Origin: Cutibacterium granulosum
Lineage (GTDB): Bacteria; Actinomycetota; Actinomycetes; Propionibacteriales; Propionibacteriaceae
Length of the DNA stretch: 64,000 nucleotides
Assembly (NCBI RefSeq): GCF_900186975.1
Contig: NZ_LT906441.1
Coordinates: forward strand, 992,001-1,056,000
Direction: 5' to 3'
Position numbers and translations under genes: made by a program. Below, piece after piece: positions 17,620 to 26,226 of this stretch. Position 1 is the stretch's first letter; every line of letters begins with the position of its first letter. A model generated the notes under the pieces. It had not been told where the DNA came from. It saw only the letters and a list, made by a program, of their open reading frames with translations, and ran no database searches.

Positions 17620-17740
17620 GGGTTCTCCCTTCCGGGGACAGGAGTTTACCGAAACTGGCGCAGGCACCCCATCTCACGTCGGGGGCGGCCCATCCCACAT
17701 GGTGTGACCGCGAGGTGCGTGTGTCGCAGGCTCATGGCCC

Positions 17741-19324
17741 TCAGATCCATGAGTTGAACCACATCCTGGCCAGCCAGGCCTTCCGGGTGAGCAGACCGTC
17801 GGTGAGGACGGGATAGATGAACACGAAGTTCACCGCCACCGCGACCACTGCCGCCCCCACGATGATGGCACCGATTCGCCGCCGTTCGGGTCGTTGGGCC
17901 GATCCCATGATCCGGCCCAGCCAGATGGCCAGAATCGTCACCGTGAACGGGATGATGCAGATCGCGTAGAAGAAGAACAGTGGCCGGTCGGTGTACTTGA
18001 ACCAGGGCAGCCAGGTGGACGCCATGGCCACGATCGGCAGGGTGAACCGCCAGTCCCGTCCAGCGATCCACCACACGATCCCGGCAGCCAGGGCGATGGC
18101 AGCCATCCACCACAGCACCGGCGTGCCCATGCCCGAGATGACCCGCAGACAGGTGTCGCCCACCGCATCGCAGCCCTCCTGGCCGGGCTTGATGTCGTTG
18201 ACGGCGTCGATGCCGATCGGACGTTGCATGATGAGCCACCCGGCCGGATGGGCCGAATAGGCGTGTGTCTGGTGCATCATGTAGTCGCCGGTGTGGAAGT
18301 TGTACATCTGCACGTGGTAGTCCCACAGCGCGGCGAGCGGGGTTCCGACCACCTTGGCCAGCCCGGGATCTGCATGGGGGCCACCCCACCCCTTGCCGAA
18401 CATCATCGTCGAATAGCTGCTGAGCCAGCGTCCCCACGATGAGAGGTATGTCACGGCACCGACGAGCACCAGGTACAGGAAGGCCGGAACACCGTCCTTG
18501 AGGATGGACCACCATGCGGCGCGTCCGGCACCGGCCAGACGTCGCGCCGAGACGTCCCATGCCACAGAGACGATGCCCATCGTCGCCAGGACGAACATGG
18601 AGTTCCACTTGACGGCGCAGGCCGCTCCCAACATGATCCCGGCCACCAGACGCCACGGTCGCCACCACAGCCGCGGTCCGAACTGTCCGGCCAGGCTCAG
18701 CTGACCGCGCTGCCGGATCTCGTCGGCCAGATGATGACGGAACCAGTCCCGATCGGCTGCCACCGCTGCGACCCCGGCGACGAGGAAGGTGGCCTGGAAG
18801 ATGTCGAGCAGCCCCACTCGACTCATGACGAACTGCAGGCCGTCCAGGGTGAGCAGGATGCCGGCGATGGCGCCCACCATCGTCGATCGGGAGAGACGAC
18901 GGGCCAGTCGAATCGTGAGGACGATCATGAGGGTGCCGAACAGTGCCGAGGAGAACCGCCACCCGAACGACGTCATCCCGAAGAGATGTTCGCCGATGGA
19001 GATCAACTCCTTGCCCAGCGGGGGGTGGACGACGAACTCCGCGTCGGGGGTCCACCCATTGCTCGTGCCAGCAGCGATCTGCGGATTGATCGTCTTGGCG
19101 TCGCCCCACGTCCCCTCGTAGCCCTGGTGCAGCATCGTCCAGGCGTCCTTGGGGTAGTAGGTCTCGTCGAAGAGCAGTTTGGAGGGGTACGAGAGGTTCC
19201 ACAGCCGCATGATCAGCGCGACACCGCCGATACTGATGGTCACGAGCCAACTCACGAGGTCGTCATCCATGCGGCCGTCGTCAAGTTTGTCGAGTGTGGT
19301 GGCGGTGTTGCTGCTTCGGGTCAC
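17741..19324 (-). CDS. pmt: protein O-mannosyltransferase (PMT family, GT39)
   Basis: 527 aa from GTG 19324. A multi-spanning membrane enzyme that transfers mannose from polyprenyl-phosphate-mannose to Ser/Thr of exported proteins. The catalytic extracellular loop carries LFDETYYPKDA (the DE pair) and FVVHPPLGKELI; further loop sequence with Trp, His and Tyr (NFHTGDYMMHQTHAY) matches the family. About ten hydrophobic helices follow. It is divergent from rsmI, with about 50 bases between starts, the same pairing as Rv1002c/Rv1003 in M. tuberculosis. The lipoproteins in this window are plausible substrates. Confidence 0.93.
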   Translation of the reverse strand: MTRSSNTATTLDKLDDGRMDDDLVSWLVTISIGGVALIMRLWNLSYPSKLLFDETYYPKDAWTMLHQGYEGTWGDAKTINPQIAAGTSNGWTPDAEFVVHPPLGKELISIGEHLFGMTSFGWRFSSALFGTLMIVLTIRLARRLSRSTMVGAIAGILLTLDGLQFVMSRVGLLDIFQATFLVAGVAAVAADRDWFRHHLADEIRQRGQLSLAGQFGPRLWWRPWRLVAGIMLGAACAVKWNSMFVLATMGIVSVAWDVSARRLAGAGRAAWWSILKDGVPAFLYLVLVGAVTYLSSWGRWLSSYSTMMFGKGWGGPHADPGLAKVVGTPLAALWDYHVQMYNFHTGDYMMHQTHAYSAHPAGWLIMQRPIGIDAVNDIKPGQEGCDAVGDTCLRVISGMGTPVLWWMAAIALAAGIVWWIAGRDWRFTLPIVAMASTWLPWFKYTDRPLFFFYAICIIPFTVTILAIWLGRIMGSAQRPERRRIGAIIVGAAVVAVAVNFVFIYPVLTDGLLTRKAWLARMWFNSWI

Positions 19325-19374
19325 GTGCCCATGCTAAGGGGTCGGACACGTGCTTTCATGTCACACTTGGCCCT

Positions 19375-20286
19375 GTGAGTTCTCAGACATCCACCGGAAT
19401 GGTCATTCTGGCCGGTACCCCGATCGGCGACACGGCGAGCGCATCGCCTCGCCTGGTGCAGACCTTGCAGGGCGCCCAGGTCATCGCAGCCGAGGACACC
19501 AGACGGCTGACGGACCTGCTGCACCGGCTGCAGATCAGCACCTCGGCGCGGATCGTGTCCTACTTCGAGGGCAACGAGGCCGCACGTACCCAGGAGCTGG
19601 TGGAGGTCCTGCTGGCCGGCCAGGACGTCGTGGTCGTCACCGATGCCGGGATGCCCTCGGTCTCCGACCCGGGATTCCGGCTCGTCTCGGCCGCCATCGA
19701 GCACGGTGTCCGGGTGACCTCGGTACCCGGTCCCACGGCGGTCACCACGGCTCTGGCGATCAGTGGGATGCCCACCGACCGGTTCTGCTTCGAGGGTTTC
19801 CTGCCGCGCAAGCGAGGGGAGCGGCGACGTCGTCTGCAGGAGCTGGTGGACGAACCGCGCACCACCGTCCTGTACGAGGCCCCGCACCGGGTGGCCGACC
19901 TGCTGCACGACGCTGTCGAGATCCTGGGGGCACAGCGGCATGCCGCGATCTGCCGGGAGCTCACCAAGACCTACGAGGAGGTCCACCGTGGCACCCTGGC
20001 GCAGCTGCGTGACTGGGTCGAGCAGGGGGTGCGCGGTGAGATCACCCTCGTGCTGGCCGGGGCAACTGCGCAGACCGTCAGCCTCGCCGACGCCGTCGGG
20101 ATGGTTGACGAGGTGGTGGCAGACGGTGAGAAGACCTCGCGGGCCGTCGCCGGGATCGCCGCTCGGACAGGGCTGCGGCGCCGTGAGCTCTACGACGCCT
20201 TCCTTGCCGCCCGTCGCGCCGGGGCCGGTGCCAGCCAGTCGGGCGATGGGCACGCGGAGGCTCCAGACCAACCCAGTGCAGAATGA
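19375..20286 (+). CDS. rsmI: 16S rRNA (cytidine1402-2'-O)-methyltransferase RsmI
   Basis: 303 aa from GTG 19375. No clear ribosome site precedes it, and the short gap to the divergent pmt gene allows a leaderless mRNA. SAM-binding tetrapyrrole-methylase fold: VILAGTPIGDTASASPRL, VIAAEDTRRL, VVVTDAGMPSVSDPGFRL and SVPGPTAVTTALAISGM are all diagnostic. The C-terminal region (REVY-like YEEVHRGTL, then a helical tail) is complete. It methylates C1402 in the ribosomal P site. Confidence 0.95.
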   Translation: MSSQTSTGMVILAGTPIGDTASASPRLVQTLQGAQVIAAEDTRRLTDLLHRLQISTSARIVSYFEGNEAARTQELVEVLLAGQDVVVVTDAGMPSVSDPGFRLVSAAIEHGVRVTSVPGPTAVTTALAISGMPTDRFCFEGFLPRKRGERRRRLQELVDEPRTTVLYEAPHRVADLLHDAVEILGAQRHAAICRELTKTYEEVHRGTLAQLRDWVEQGVRGEITLVLAGATAQTVSLADAVGMVDEVVADGEKTSRAVAGIAARTGLRRRELYDAFLAARRAGAGASQSGDGHAEAPDQPSAE

Positions 20287-20326
20287 ATGAGTGCCCCACG
20301 ACCGAACGAGCAGTACGGGAGATGCA

Positions 20327-21250
20327 ATGAGCCTCACTGACGTCCTGGCGGAAAGGTCCCTGCCGCCCCTCCTGCCCGAGCCGCTGGCCAGCCCGTGCAT
20401 CGACTCCCACACCCACCTGGACACCGTCGAGGAGTTCACCGGTCTGGCTCCCGAGACCTCGCTGCACCTGGCAGCCGAGGTGGGGATCACCCGGCTGGTC
20501 CAGATCGGCTGCGATGTCGCCGGGTCACGGTTCGCCGAGCAGTTCGCCCGCAGCCACGACGGGGTCGTCGCAGCGGTGGCCATCCACCCCAATGACGCTG
20601 CCGATCTTGCGGCCCGATCCCGCAGCGAGCTCGACGAGGCCCTGGCGAGGATCGACGAGCTCGTCGAGGCAGGGCCACATGTGCGTGCCATCGGAGAGAC
20701 CGGCATCGACCACTGGGGCACTGAGGAGCCCGGCTGGCAGGTGCAGCGCGAGGTGTTCGCCGCCCACGTGCGCATGGCCCACGAGCATCACTGCACCCTG
20801 GCCATCCATGATCGGGAGGGCCACGACGACGTCCTGCACATCTTGGACCAGGAGGGCTGGCCAGAGCGCGTCATCATGCACTGCTTCTCAGGCGATGCCG
20901 AGCTGGCCCGGGAGTGTGTGCGTCATGGGGCATGGCTGTCGTTTCCCGGGGTGCTCACCTTCAAGAACGCCGAACGGACTCGCCAGGCTCTGCACGCCAC
21001 CCCCGTCGACAAGATCCTCGTGGAGACCGACGCCCCGTTCCTCACCCCGCACCCGCACCGTGGCAGGCGCAACGGTCCGTACCTCATTGCCCACACCATC
21101 AGATTCCTGAGTGAGCAACTCGACTGGGACGAGGCATCCTGCTGTGAGCAGTTGCGCCGCAATGCCTTTGCCGCCTACGGGGGGCCGTGGGAGGACGTGC
21201 ACGGGGTGACGCCCCTGCAGTTGCTGGCGAGCGGTGAGGAGACACGATGA
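20327..21250 (+). CDS. tatD: TatD-family metal-dependent DNase
   Basis: 307 aa from ATG 20327 with GGGAGA upstream. TIM-barrel hydrolase marks: CIDSHTHLD (metal His pair), the VAAVAIHPNDA strand, AIGETGIDHWG with the Glu ligand, LAIHDREGHDD, VIMHCFSG and LVETDAPFLTP with the last Asp. It is thought to act in DNA end trimming or repair. The next gene starts inside its stop (ATGA), so tatD-rsmA are coupled, followed by ispE. Confidence 0.94.
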   Translation: MSLTDVLAERSLPPLLPEPLASPCIDSHTHLDTVEEFTGLAPETSLHLAAEVGITRLVQIGCDVAGSRFAEQFARSHDGVVAAVAIHPNDAADLAARSRSELDEALARIDELVEAGPHVRAIGETGIDHWGTEEPGWQVQREVFAAHVRMAHEHHCTLAIHDREGHDDVLHILDQEGWPERVIMHCFSGDAELARECVRHGAWLSFPGVLTFKNAERTRQALHATPVDKILVETDAPFLTPHPHRGRRNGPYLIAHTIRFLSEQLDWDEASCCEQLRRNAFAAYGGPWEDVHGVTPLQLLASGEETR

Positions 21251-22137
21251 GCGGGCTGCTCGACCCCACCTCGTTGCGTTCCATCGCCGACCAGATCGGG
21301 CTGCGTCCCACCAAGACCAGGGGTCAGAACTTCGTCCACGACGCCAACACCGTGCGCCGCATCGTCACCCTGGCCGGAGTCGATGCGCACGATCGGGTCA
21401 TCGAGGTCGGCCCCGGGCTGGGATCCCTCACCCTCGGCCTGTTGGAGACGGGGGCATCCGTGGTGGCGATCGAGATCGACGAGCTGCTCGCCGAGCAGTT
21501 GCCGAGAACCGTCGGCGAGCGCATGCCCGAGGCTGCTGACCGCCTAGACCTCGTCGTCTCCGACGCCCTGGACGTCGTCGAACTGCCTGCTGCCGGCCTG
21601 CCCGGCAACGGGTCGGGGGCGAGTGCGCCGACCGCACTGGTGGCCAACCTGCCCTACAACGTGTCGGTACCGGTGCTGTTGCACATGCTCGAACTGTCCG
21701 ATTCGTGGACCACTGGTCTGGTCATGGTGCAGCTCGAGGTGGCAGATCGTCTCGTGGCAGGTCCCGGATCGAAGGTCTACGGGGTGCCGAGCGCCAAACT
21801 GGCCTGGTTCGCCCAGGCCGAACGGGTTGGTACCGTTCCTGCGAAGGTGTTCTGGCCGGTGCCCAATGTGGAGTCCGGCCTGGTACGCATCATCCGGCGT
21901 GACCCGCCACCCACGTCGGCTTCCCGCGCCCAGGTGTTCACCGTCATCGATGCAGCCTTCGCGTCGCGACGAAAGATGCTGCGTGGCGCCCTGGGGGGTC
22001 TGTGCGGTGGTTCTGCCCGAGCCGCCGAGCTCATCGACGCCGCCGGGGTCGATCCCACGGCTCGCGGTGAGTCCCTCACCGTCACCGACTTCGCGGCGAT
22101 CGCCGAGGTCCTGGCTCGGGCCGGTGTCTGGGGCTGA
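21247..22137 (+). CDS. rsmA: 16S rRNA (adenine1518/1519-N6)-dimethyltransferase RsmA/KsgA
   Basis: 296 aa, overlapping tatD by ATGA. It dimethylates two adenines in the 3' helix of 16S rRNA. Visible: RPTKTRGQNFVHDANTVRRI at the start, SAM-binding IEVGPGLGSLTLGLL, the acidic VVAIEIDELLAEQL, and the catalytic NLPYNVSVPV. An insertion of about 10 residues (LPGNGSGASAPT) precedes the catalytic motif. The C-terminal helical domain (FASRRKMLRGAL) is complete. Loss of this enzyme gives kasugamycin resistance in other bacteria; it appears intact here. Confidence 0.95.
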   Translation: MSGLLDPTSLRSIADQIGLRPTKTRGQNFVHDANTVRRIVTLAGVDAHDRVIEVGPGLGSLTLGLLETGASVVAIEIDELLAEQLPRTVGERMPEAADRLDLVVSDALDVVELPAAGLPGNGSGASAPTALVANLPYNVSVPVLLHMLELSDSWTTGLVMVQLEVADRLVAGPGSKVYGVPSAKLAWFAQAERVGTVPAKVFWPVPNVESGLVRIIRRDPPPTSASRAQVFTVIDAAFASRRKMLRGALGGLCGGSARAAELIDAAGVDPTARGESLTVTDFAAIAEVLARAGVWG

Positions 22138-22211
22138 GGCCTGGGCAGGATGCATGGTTCGTCGGTGGTGCCCGAGGAGTGCAGCGGTGCAGATGTGGAT
22201 AGGTTGATGTC

Positions 22212-23171
22212 ATGAGTGCAGAAGTCTCGACCGTGCCCGTTGCCGTGCGTGTCTCGGCCAAGATCAACCTTTTCCTGGGGGTCGGTCGGCGTGGCGAGGA
22301 CGGCTACCACCCGCTCGCCACGGTGTTCGAGGCCATTGGGCTGCATGACGTCGTCACCGCCACGGCACGTACCGATGACGCCATCACTGTCACGACCAGT
22401 GGTGAGGATGCCGATGAGGTCCCCGACGACTGGACGAACCTTGCGGTGCGGGCGGCCGATCTGTTGCGCTGCGCCCGGCGCCATCCCCATCTCGGGGTGG
22501 ATCTGCACATCGACAAGGCGATCCCGGTCGCCGGCGGTATGGCAGGCGGTTCTGCCGACGCAGCTGGCGCGCTGCTCGCCTGCTCGGTGGTCTGGGGGTT
22601 GGACGCCTCTGCCGAGGAACTGCACGACCTTGCCACCCAGCTGGGGTCCGACGTCCCCTTCTGCCTCATGGGTGGAGTGGCCCTGGGAACCGGGCGTGGC
22701 GAGCATCTCGTCCCAGTCCCCACCCCCGCCACCCACACCTGGGTCGTCGCCACGGCTCACGAGGGACTGTCCACCCCATCGGTCTTCGGCAGGTTCGACG
22801 ACCTCGGAGACGTCCACGAGGTGTGCGTACCCACCCCACTCATCGCTGCCCTGGCCACGTCGGATGCCGAGGACATCGCGGACGTGATGGGCAACGACCT
22901 GCAACCTGCTGCGGTGAGTCTGCGCCCCGACCTTGCCGACGTCCTTGCCCAAGGGCAGCGTGCCGGGGCCCATGCAGCCCTGGTGTCTGGTTCGGGCCCC
23001 ACCTGCGTCTTCCTGACCCCCGACGAGTCAGCAGCTCACCGGATCGCCGCACAGCTCGTCCAGCTGCCCCAGGTGCGCACCACCCGCATTGCCACCGGGC
23101 CGGTTGCTGGGGCCCAGCTGCTCCCCAATGCTGTGGGAAGTGCCCGGGATACTGCGGGGAGTGCCCAGTGA
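22212..23171 (+). CDS. ispE: 4-diphosphocytidyl-2-C-methyl-D-erythritol kinase
   Basis: 319 aa. Fourth step of the MEP isoprenoid pathway: phosphorylates CDP-methylerythritol. GHMP kinase marks: VRVSAKINLFLGVG at residues 12-25, the glycine-rich ATP loop PVAGGMAGGSADAAGALLA, and GSDVPFCLMGGVALGTGRGE. The C-terminal GSGPTCVFL motif is present. The pathway's last enzyme, ispH, is at 58 kb. Its stop overlaps the start of the MarR gene, so the two are coupled. Confidence 0.95.
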   Translation: MSAEVSTVPVAVRVSAKINLFLGVGRRGEDGYHPLATVFEAIGLHDVVTATARTDDAITVTTSGEDADEVPDDWTNLAVRAADLLRCARRHPHLGVDLHIDKAIPVAGGMAGGSADAAGALLACSVVWGLDASAEELHDLATQLGSDVPFCLMGGVALGTGRGEHLVPVPTPATHTWVVATAHEGLSTPSVFGRFDDLGDVHEVCVPTPLIAALATSDAEDIADVMGNDLQPAAVSLRPDLADVLAQGQRAGAHAALVSGSGPTCVFLTPDESAAHRIAAQLVQLPQVRTTRIATGPVAGAQLLPNAVGSARDTAGSAQ

Positions 23172-23728
23172 ACGAGGCAACGACGGGTGACCCGGATGGG
23201 CAGCCGGTGGTCAGTGGCAGCAGCGCCGATGCCGTCGACAGGATCATCGCAGCCTGGAGTCGTGAGCGTCCCGACCTGCCGGTGCACTCCATGGAGGTCT
23301 GGTCGCGGGTGACACGCCTGTCCCGGCGGTTGGATCGGGCGCGCTCGCGGGCCTGTGCCGTCGCTGGGCTGGAGATCTGGGAGTTCGACGTGCTGGCAGC
23401 GCTGCGCCGCTCCGGTACGCCCTACCAGCTCAGTCCCGGAGCCCTGCTCGCCGAGCTCGAGGTGACCTCTGGCACCATGACGAACCGAGTCACCCGGTTG
23501 GCGGAGCGCGGCTGGGTACGTCGTCTTCCCAACCCCAAGGACGGTCGGGGAGTGATCGTCGAGCTGTGTGAGGAAGGCAGGCGACGCGTCGACTGGGCGC
23601 TGGAGGAGTTGCTGGCCTCCGAGGGACGTCTGCTGGAGACGATGGCCCCCGACCAAATCGATGAACTCGCTCACCTGCTCAAGACCGTGCTGACGCGTCA
23701 GGAAGAACTCGATCAAGACTGCGGATGA
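23168..23728 (+). CDS. MarR-family transcriptional regulator
   Basis: 186 aa from GTG 23168, overlapping the ispE stop. The winged helix is residues about 70-130: EFDVLAALRRSG, then SPGALLAELEVTSGTMTNRV as the helix-turn-helix and LPNPKDGRGVIVELCEEG as the wing with the conserved DxR. MarR proteins respond to small phenolic or oxidative ligands; the target here is unknown. Its 3' end overlaps the 3' end of the convergent TetR gene by 50 bp. Confidence 0.9.
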   Translation: MNEATTGDPDGQPVVSGSSADAVDRIIAAWSRERPDLPVHSMEVWSRVTRLSRRLDRARSRACAVAGLEIWEFDVLAALRRSGTPYQLSPGALLAELEVTSGTMTNRVTRLAERGWVRRLPNPKDGRGVIVELCEEGRRRVDWALEELLASEGRLLETMAPDQIDELAHLLKTVLTRQEELDQDCG

Positions 23729-24353
23729 GATGTGGCTCGGGGCTCAGACGCGCCATCCCGTTGAGAGCCAGGTCGACGAGGTGGGCGGCGACCAGTTCCT
23801 TGGACGGATTGCGATCCTCCACCCACCACAGTCCGGTCATGCCCACCATCCCGGTGAGGGCCTGGGCGTAGATGCTGGCATAGGTGGGGTCCAGCCCATG
23901 GTCGATGAACCGATCGACGATGAGCCCCTCCACCCAAGAGGCGACGTCGGAGAGGATCGACGCATATGATCCCCGTGACGAACCGACGGGGGAGTCCCGG
24001 GAGATGATGCGAAACCCGTCGGGATACTCATCGATGTAGTCCAACAGCACCATGACGGCAGCCTCCATGATGCGGCGAGGTCCACGACGAGACTTGCTGA
24101 GCACACAGCGCAGTCCGTCCTGCAGCAGACGCACGTGTCGATCGACGACGACGGCGTACAACCCGTCCTTGGAGCCGAAGTGCTCGTAGATCACCGGTTT
24201 GGAGACCCCTGCCCGGGATGCGATCGACTCGACTGAGGCCCGATCCGCTCCCTCGGAGGCGAACACCTGGGTGGCAACCTCAATGAGCTGCTCGCGGCGT
24301 TCCGCGCTCGTCATGCGCACCCGGTGGGCTGGCTGTCGGGATGTGTCAGACAT
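23679..24353 (-). CDS. TetR-family transcriptional regulator
   Basis: 224 aa from ATG 24353. The N-terminal DNA-binding domain is clear: RREQLIEVATQVFASEGA, then VESIASRAGVSKPVIYEHFG. The ligand-binding half is Arg/Asp-rich with WVEGLIVDRFIDHGLDP, typical of mycobacterial Rv1019-like regulators, which sit beside glmU in the same way. Targets are unknown. The region just upstream (24400-24480) is full of short direct repeats that could be operators. Confidence 0.9.
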   Translation of the reverse strand: MSDTSRQPAHRVRMTSAERREQLIEVATQVFASEGADRASVESIASRAGVSKPVIYEHFGSKDGLYAVVVDRHVRLLQDGLRCVLSKSRRGPRRIMEAAVMVLLDYIDEYPDGFRIISRDSPVGSSRGSYASILSDVASWVEGLIVDRFIDHGLDPTYASIYAQALTGMVGMTGLWWVEDRNPSKELVAAHLVDLALNGMARLSPEPHLIRSLDRVLPDASARS

Positions 24354-24407
24354 GGGGATGAATCTACTCCGGGGTCGATCCCGTGCCGGCAGGAGCCGTT
24401 GCCCAGA

Positions 24408-24442
24408 CCGACACACGAAGATCAGCCGACACACGAAGATCA
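24408..24442 (+). repeat. 18-bp-period direct repeat upstream of tetR
   Basis: The 17-bp sequence CCGACACACGAAGATCA occurs at 24408-24424 and again at 24426-24442 without mismatch. A second small repeat, GTACGGCAG, follows at 24446-24454 and 24472-24480. They lie 55-130 bases upstream of the TetR start codon and are candidate regulatory sites or a replication-slippage product. Confidence 0.7.
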
Positions 24443-24574
24443 TGGGTACGGCAGCCATGAGTATGGCATGAGTACGGCAGGGTTGTCGCCGCAGCGGTGT
24501 CCATGCGCCATGAAGCGCTGATTTCCGGGTTCGCAACTTTCCGGGCTCGCGGCGTGCAGAGACGTCCCCACGGC

Positions 24575-24658
24575 GCAGGAAATGTCCCTCCATCTAGCAG
24601 GAAATGTCCCTCACTTAGCAAAAAATGTCCCCCACTTAGCAAAAAATGTCACTGTGCC
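24575..24658 (+). repeat. 21-bp tandem repeat array, four units
   Basis: Units start at 24575, 24597, 24618 and 24639. The consensus is GCA(G/A)(G/A)AAATGTCCC(T/C)CACTTA; unit 1 carries one extra base and unit 4 diverges after AATGTC. Every unit keeps GCA..AAATGTC. The array ends 27 bases before tRNA-Gln and is AT-richer than its surroundings. Confidence 0.85.
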
Positions 24659-24685
24659 GTAACCTTGAGGCGCTCGGATGAGTGA

Positions 24686-24764
24686 TCCCCGGTTGGTCTA
24701 TCGGCAGGGCCCGCCTGACTTTGAATCAGGATGAGCGATGCAGGTTCGACTCCTGCCCGGGGAG
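24686..24764 (+). tRNA. tRNA-Gln, anticodon TTG
   Basis: The acceptor stem TCCCCGG/CCGGGGA is perfect, the discriminator is G, and the anticodon stem CCTGA/TCAGG holds loop CTTTGAA with TTG at 34-36. The T-arm is GCAGG-TTCGACT-CCTGC. The variable loop is 9 nt and there are two bases between D-stem and anticodon stem, giving 79 nt, longer than the usual Gln tRNA. CCA is not encoded. Confidence 0.88.
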
Positions 24765-24813
24765 CTCAAGACGGTCTGTCACGAGGATCGTCGTGTGCAA
24801 CAGGGGAGCGACG

Positions 24814-26226
24814 TTGAACTCGACGAGTGAACGATCAGATGGTGTGGCAGCTGTCATCGTGCTGGCTGCCGGTGGCGGCACGCGCATGAAGTCTGCGACG
24901 TCGAAATTGCTGCATCGTGTCGCGGGACGTCCCATGCTGTCATGGGCGGTTGCCGCAGCGCGCGGTCTGGACCCGGAGAATCTCGTGGTCGTCGTCGGCC
25001 ACAAACGCGACCAGGTCGAGGCCCACCTGCACGAGGACGCCCCCGACGTGCGCACTGCCGTGCAGGCCGAGCAGAAGGGCACCGGTCACGCCGTCGCCTG
25101 TGGCCTTGACGGCCTCGGCGAGTTGGATGGCGAGGTCGTCGTCACCTACGGCGACGTGCCCATGCTCACCGGTGACACCCTGCGCGATCTCGTCGCGGCC
25201 CATCGCGAGCAGGGCAACCTCGTCACGGTGCTCACGGCCGACCTGCCCGATCCCACCGGCTATGGACGCATCCTGCGCGACGGGGAGAAGGTCACCGGGA
25301 TCGTCGAACACAAGGACGCCAGCGAGGATCAGCTCGCCATCACCGAGATCAACTCGGGAATCTACGTCTTCGACTCCGCGGCCCTGAGCCAGGGGGTCGC
25401 CCAGCTATCCAACGACAATGCCCAGGGCGAGTACTACCTCACCGACGTGGTGACCATGGCTGCTACCGGCACCGTCAGCGCTCCCGGGCACCGTGGAGTG
25501 GGAGCCTGGCGCACCGACGACCTCTGGCAGACCGAGGGTGTCAACGATCGCGTCCAGCTGGCGCGCATGAACCGCGAGGTCAACCGTCGCATCGTCGAGA
25601 CGTGGATGCGAGCCGGGGTGACGATCGTCGACCCCGACACCACGTGGATCCAGCCGGACGTCGACATCGAGCAGGATGTGCAGATCGAGCCGGGAACCTT
25701 CCTCAACGGTGCCACGACGATTCGTTCGAACTCGATCGTCGGCCCGGACTGCACCATCACCGATTCCGAGATCGGCCATGACGTCGTCATCACCCGTTCC
25801 GAGGTGACCCTCACCGACATCGCCGACGGTGCACGGGTCGGGCCGTGGGCCAACCTGCGGCCGGGAACCATGCTGGGGCCACAGGCCACCGTCGGTGCCT
25901 TCACCGAGACCAAGAATGCCCAGACGGGGCGTGGCACTGCCATCAAACGGCTCAGTTACGCCGGGGATGTCCAGCTCGGTGACGAGGTCACCGTCTCGGC
26001 GGGGACCGTCTTTGCCAACAACGACGGCGTTGCCAAGCAGACCAGTACCGTGGGGGACGGAGTTTTCCTCTCGTCGAGCACGACGGTCGTCGCCCCGGTT
26101 AAGATCGAGTCAGGATCCTTCATTCCGGCGGGATCCGTCATTGACGCCGAATCGGCGTCGGCCCAGGACCCGGACGACACGTCCGATGCAAGTTCAGACA
26201 ACCCGACCTCGGAGGCGGACCTGTGA
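24814..26226 (+). CDS. glmU: bifunctional GlcNAc-1-P uridyltransferase / GlcN-1-P acetyltransferase GlmU
   Basis: 470 aa if started at TTG 24814, which has GGGGAG five bases upstream; GTG 24793 is the alternative. It makes UDP-GlcNAc for peptidoglycan. The N-terminal pyrophosphorylase domain has LAAGGGTRMKS (residues 17-27), QKGTGHAV and VTYGDVPML. The C-terminal left-handed beta-helix has hexapeptide repeats and the FTETKNAQ...KRLSYAGD acetyl-CoA region. A Ser/Asp-rich tail ends the protein. The prs gene starts in its stop codon (GTGA); glmU-prs is a conserved pair. Confidence 0.95.
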   Translation: MNSTSERSDGVAAVIVLAAGGGTRMKSATSKLLHRVAGRPMLSWAVAAARGLDPENLVVVVGHKRDQVEAHLHEDAPDVRTAVQAEQKGTGHAVACGLDGLGELDGEVVVTYGDVPMLTGDTLRDLVAAHREQGNLVTVLTADLPDPTGYGRILRDGEKVTGIVEHKDASEDQLAITEINSGIYVFDSAALSQGVAQLSNDNAQGEYYLTDVVTMAATGTVSAPGHRGVGAWRTDDLWQTEGVNDRVQLARMNREVNRRIVETWMRAGVTIVDPDTTWIQPDVDIEQDVQIEPGTFLNGATTIRSNSIVGPDCTITDSEIGHDVVITRSEVTLTDIADGARVGPWANLRPGTMLGPQATVGAFTETKNAQTGRGTAIKRLSYAGDVQLGDEVTVSAGTVFANNDGVAKQTSTVGDGVFLSSSTTVVAPVKIESGSFIPAGSVIDAESASAQDPDDTSDASSDNPTSEADL

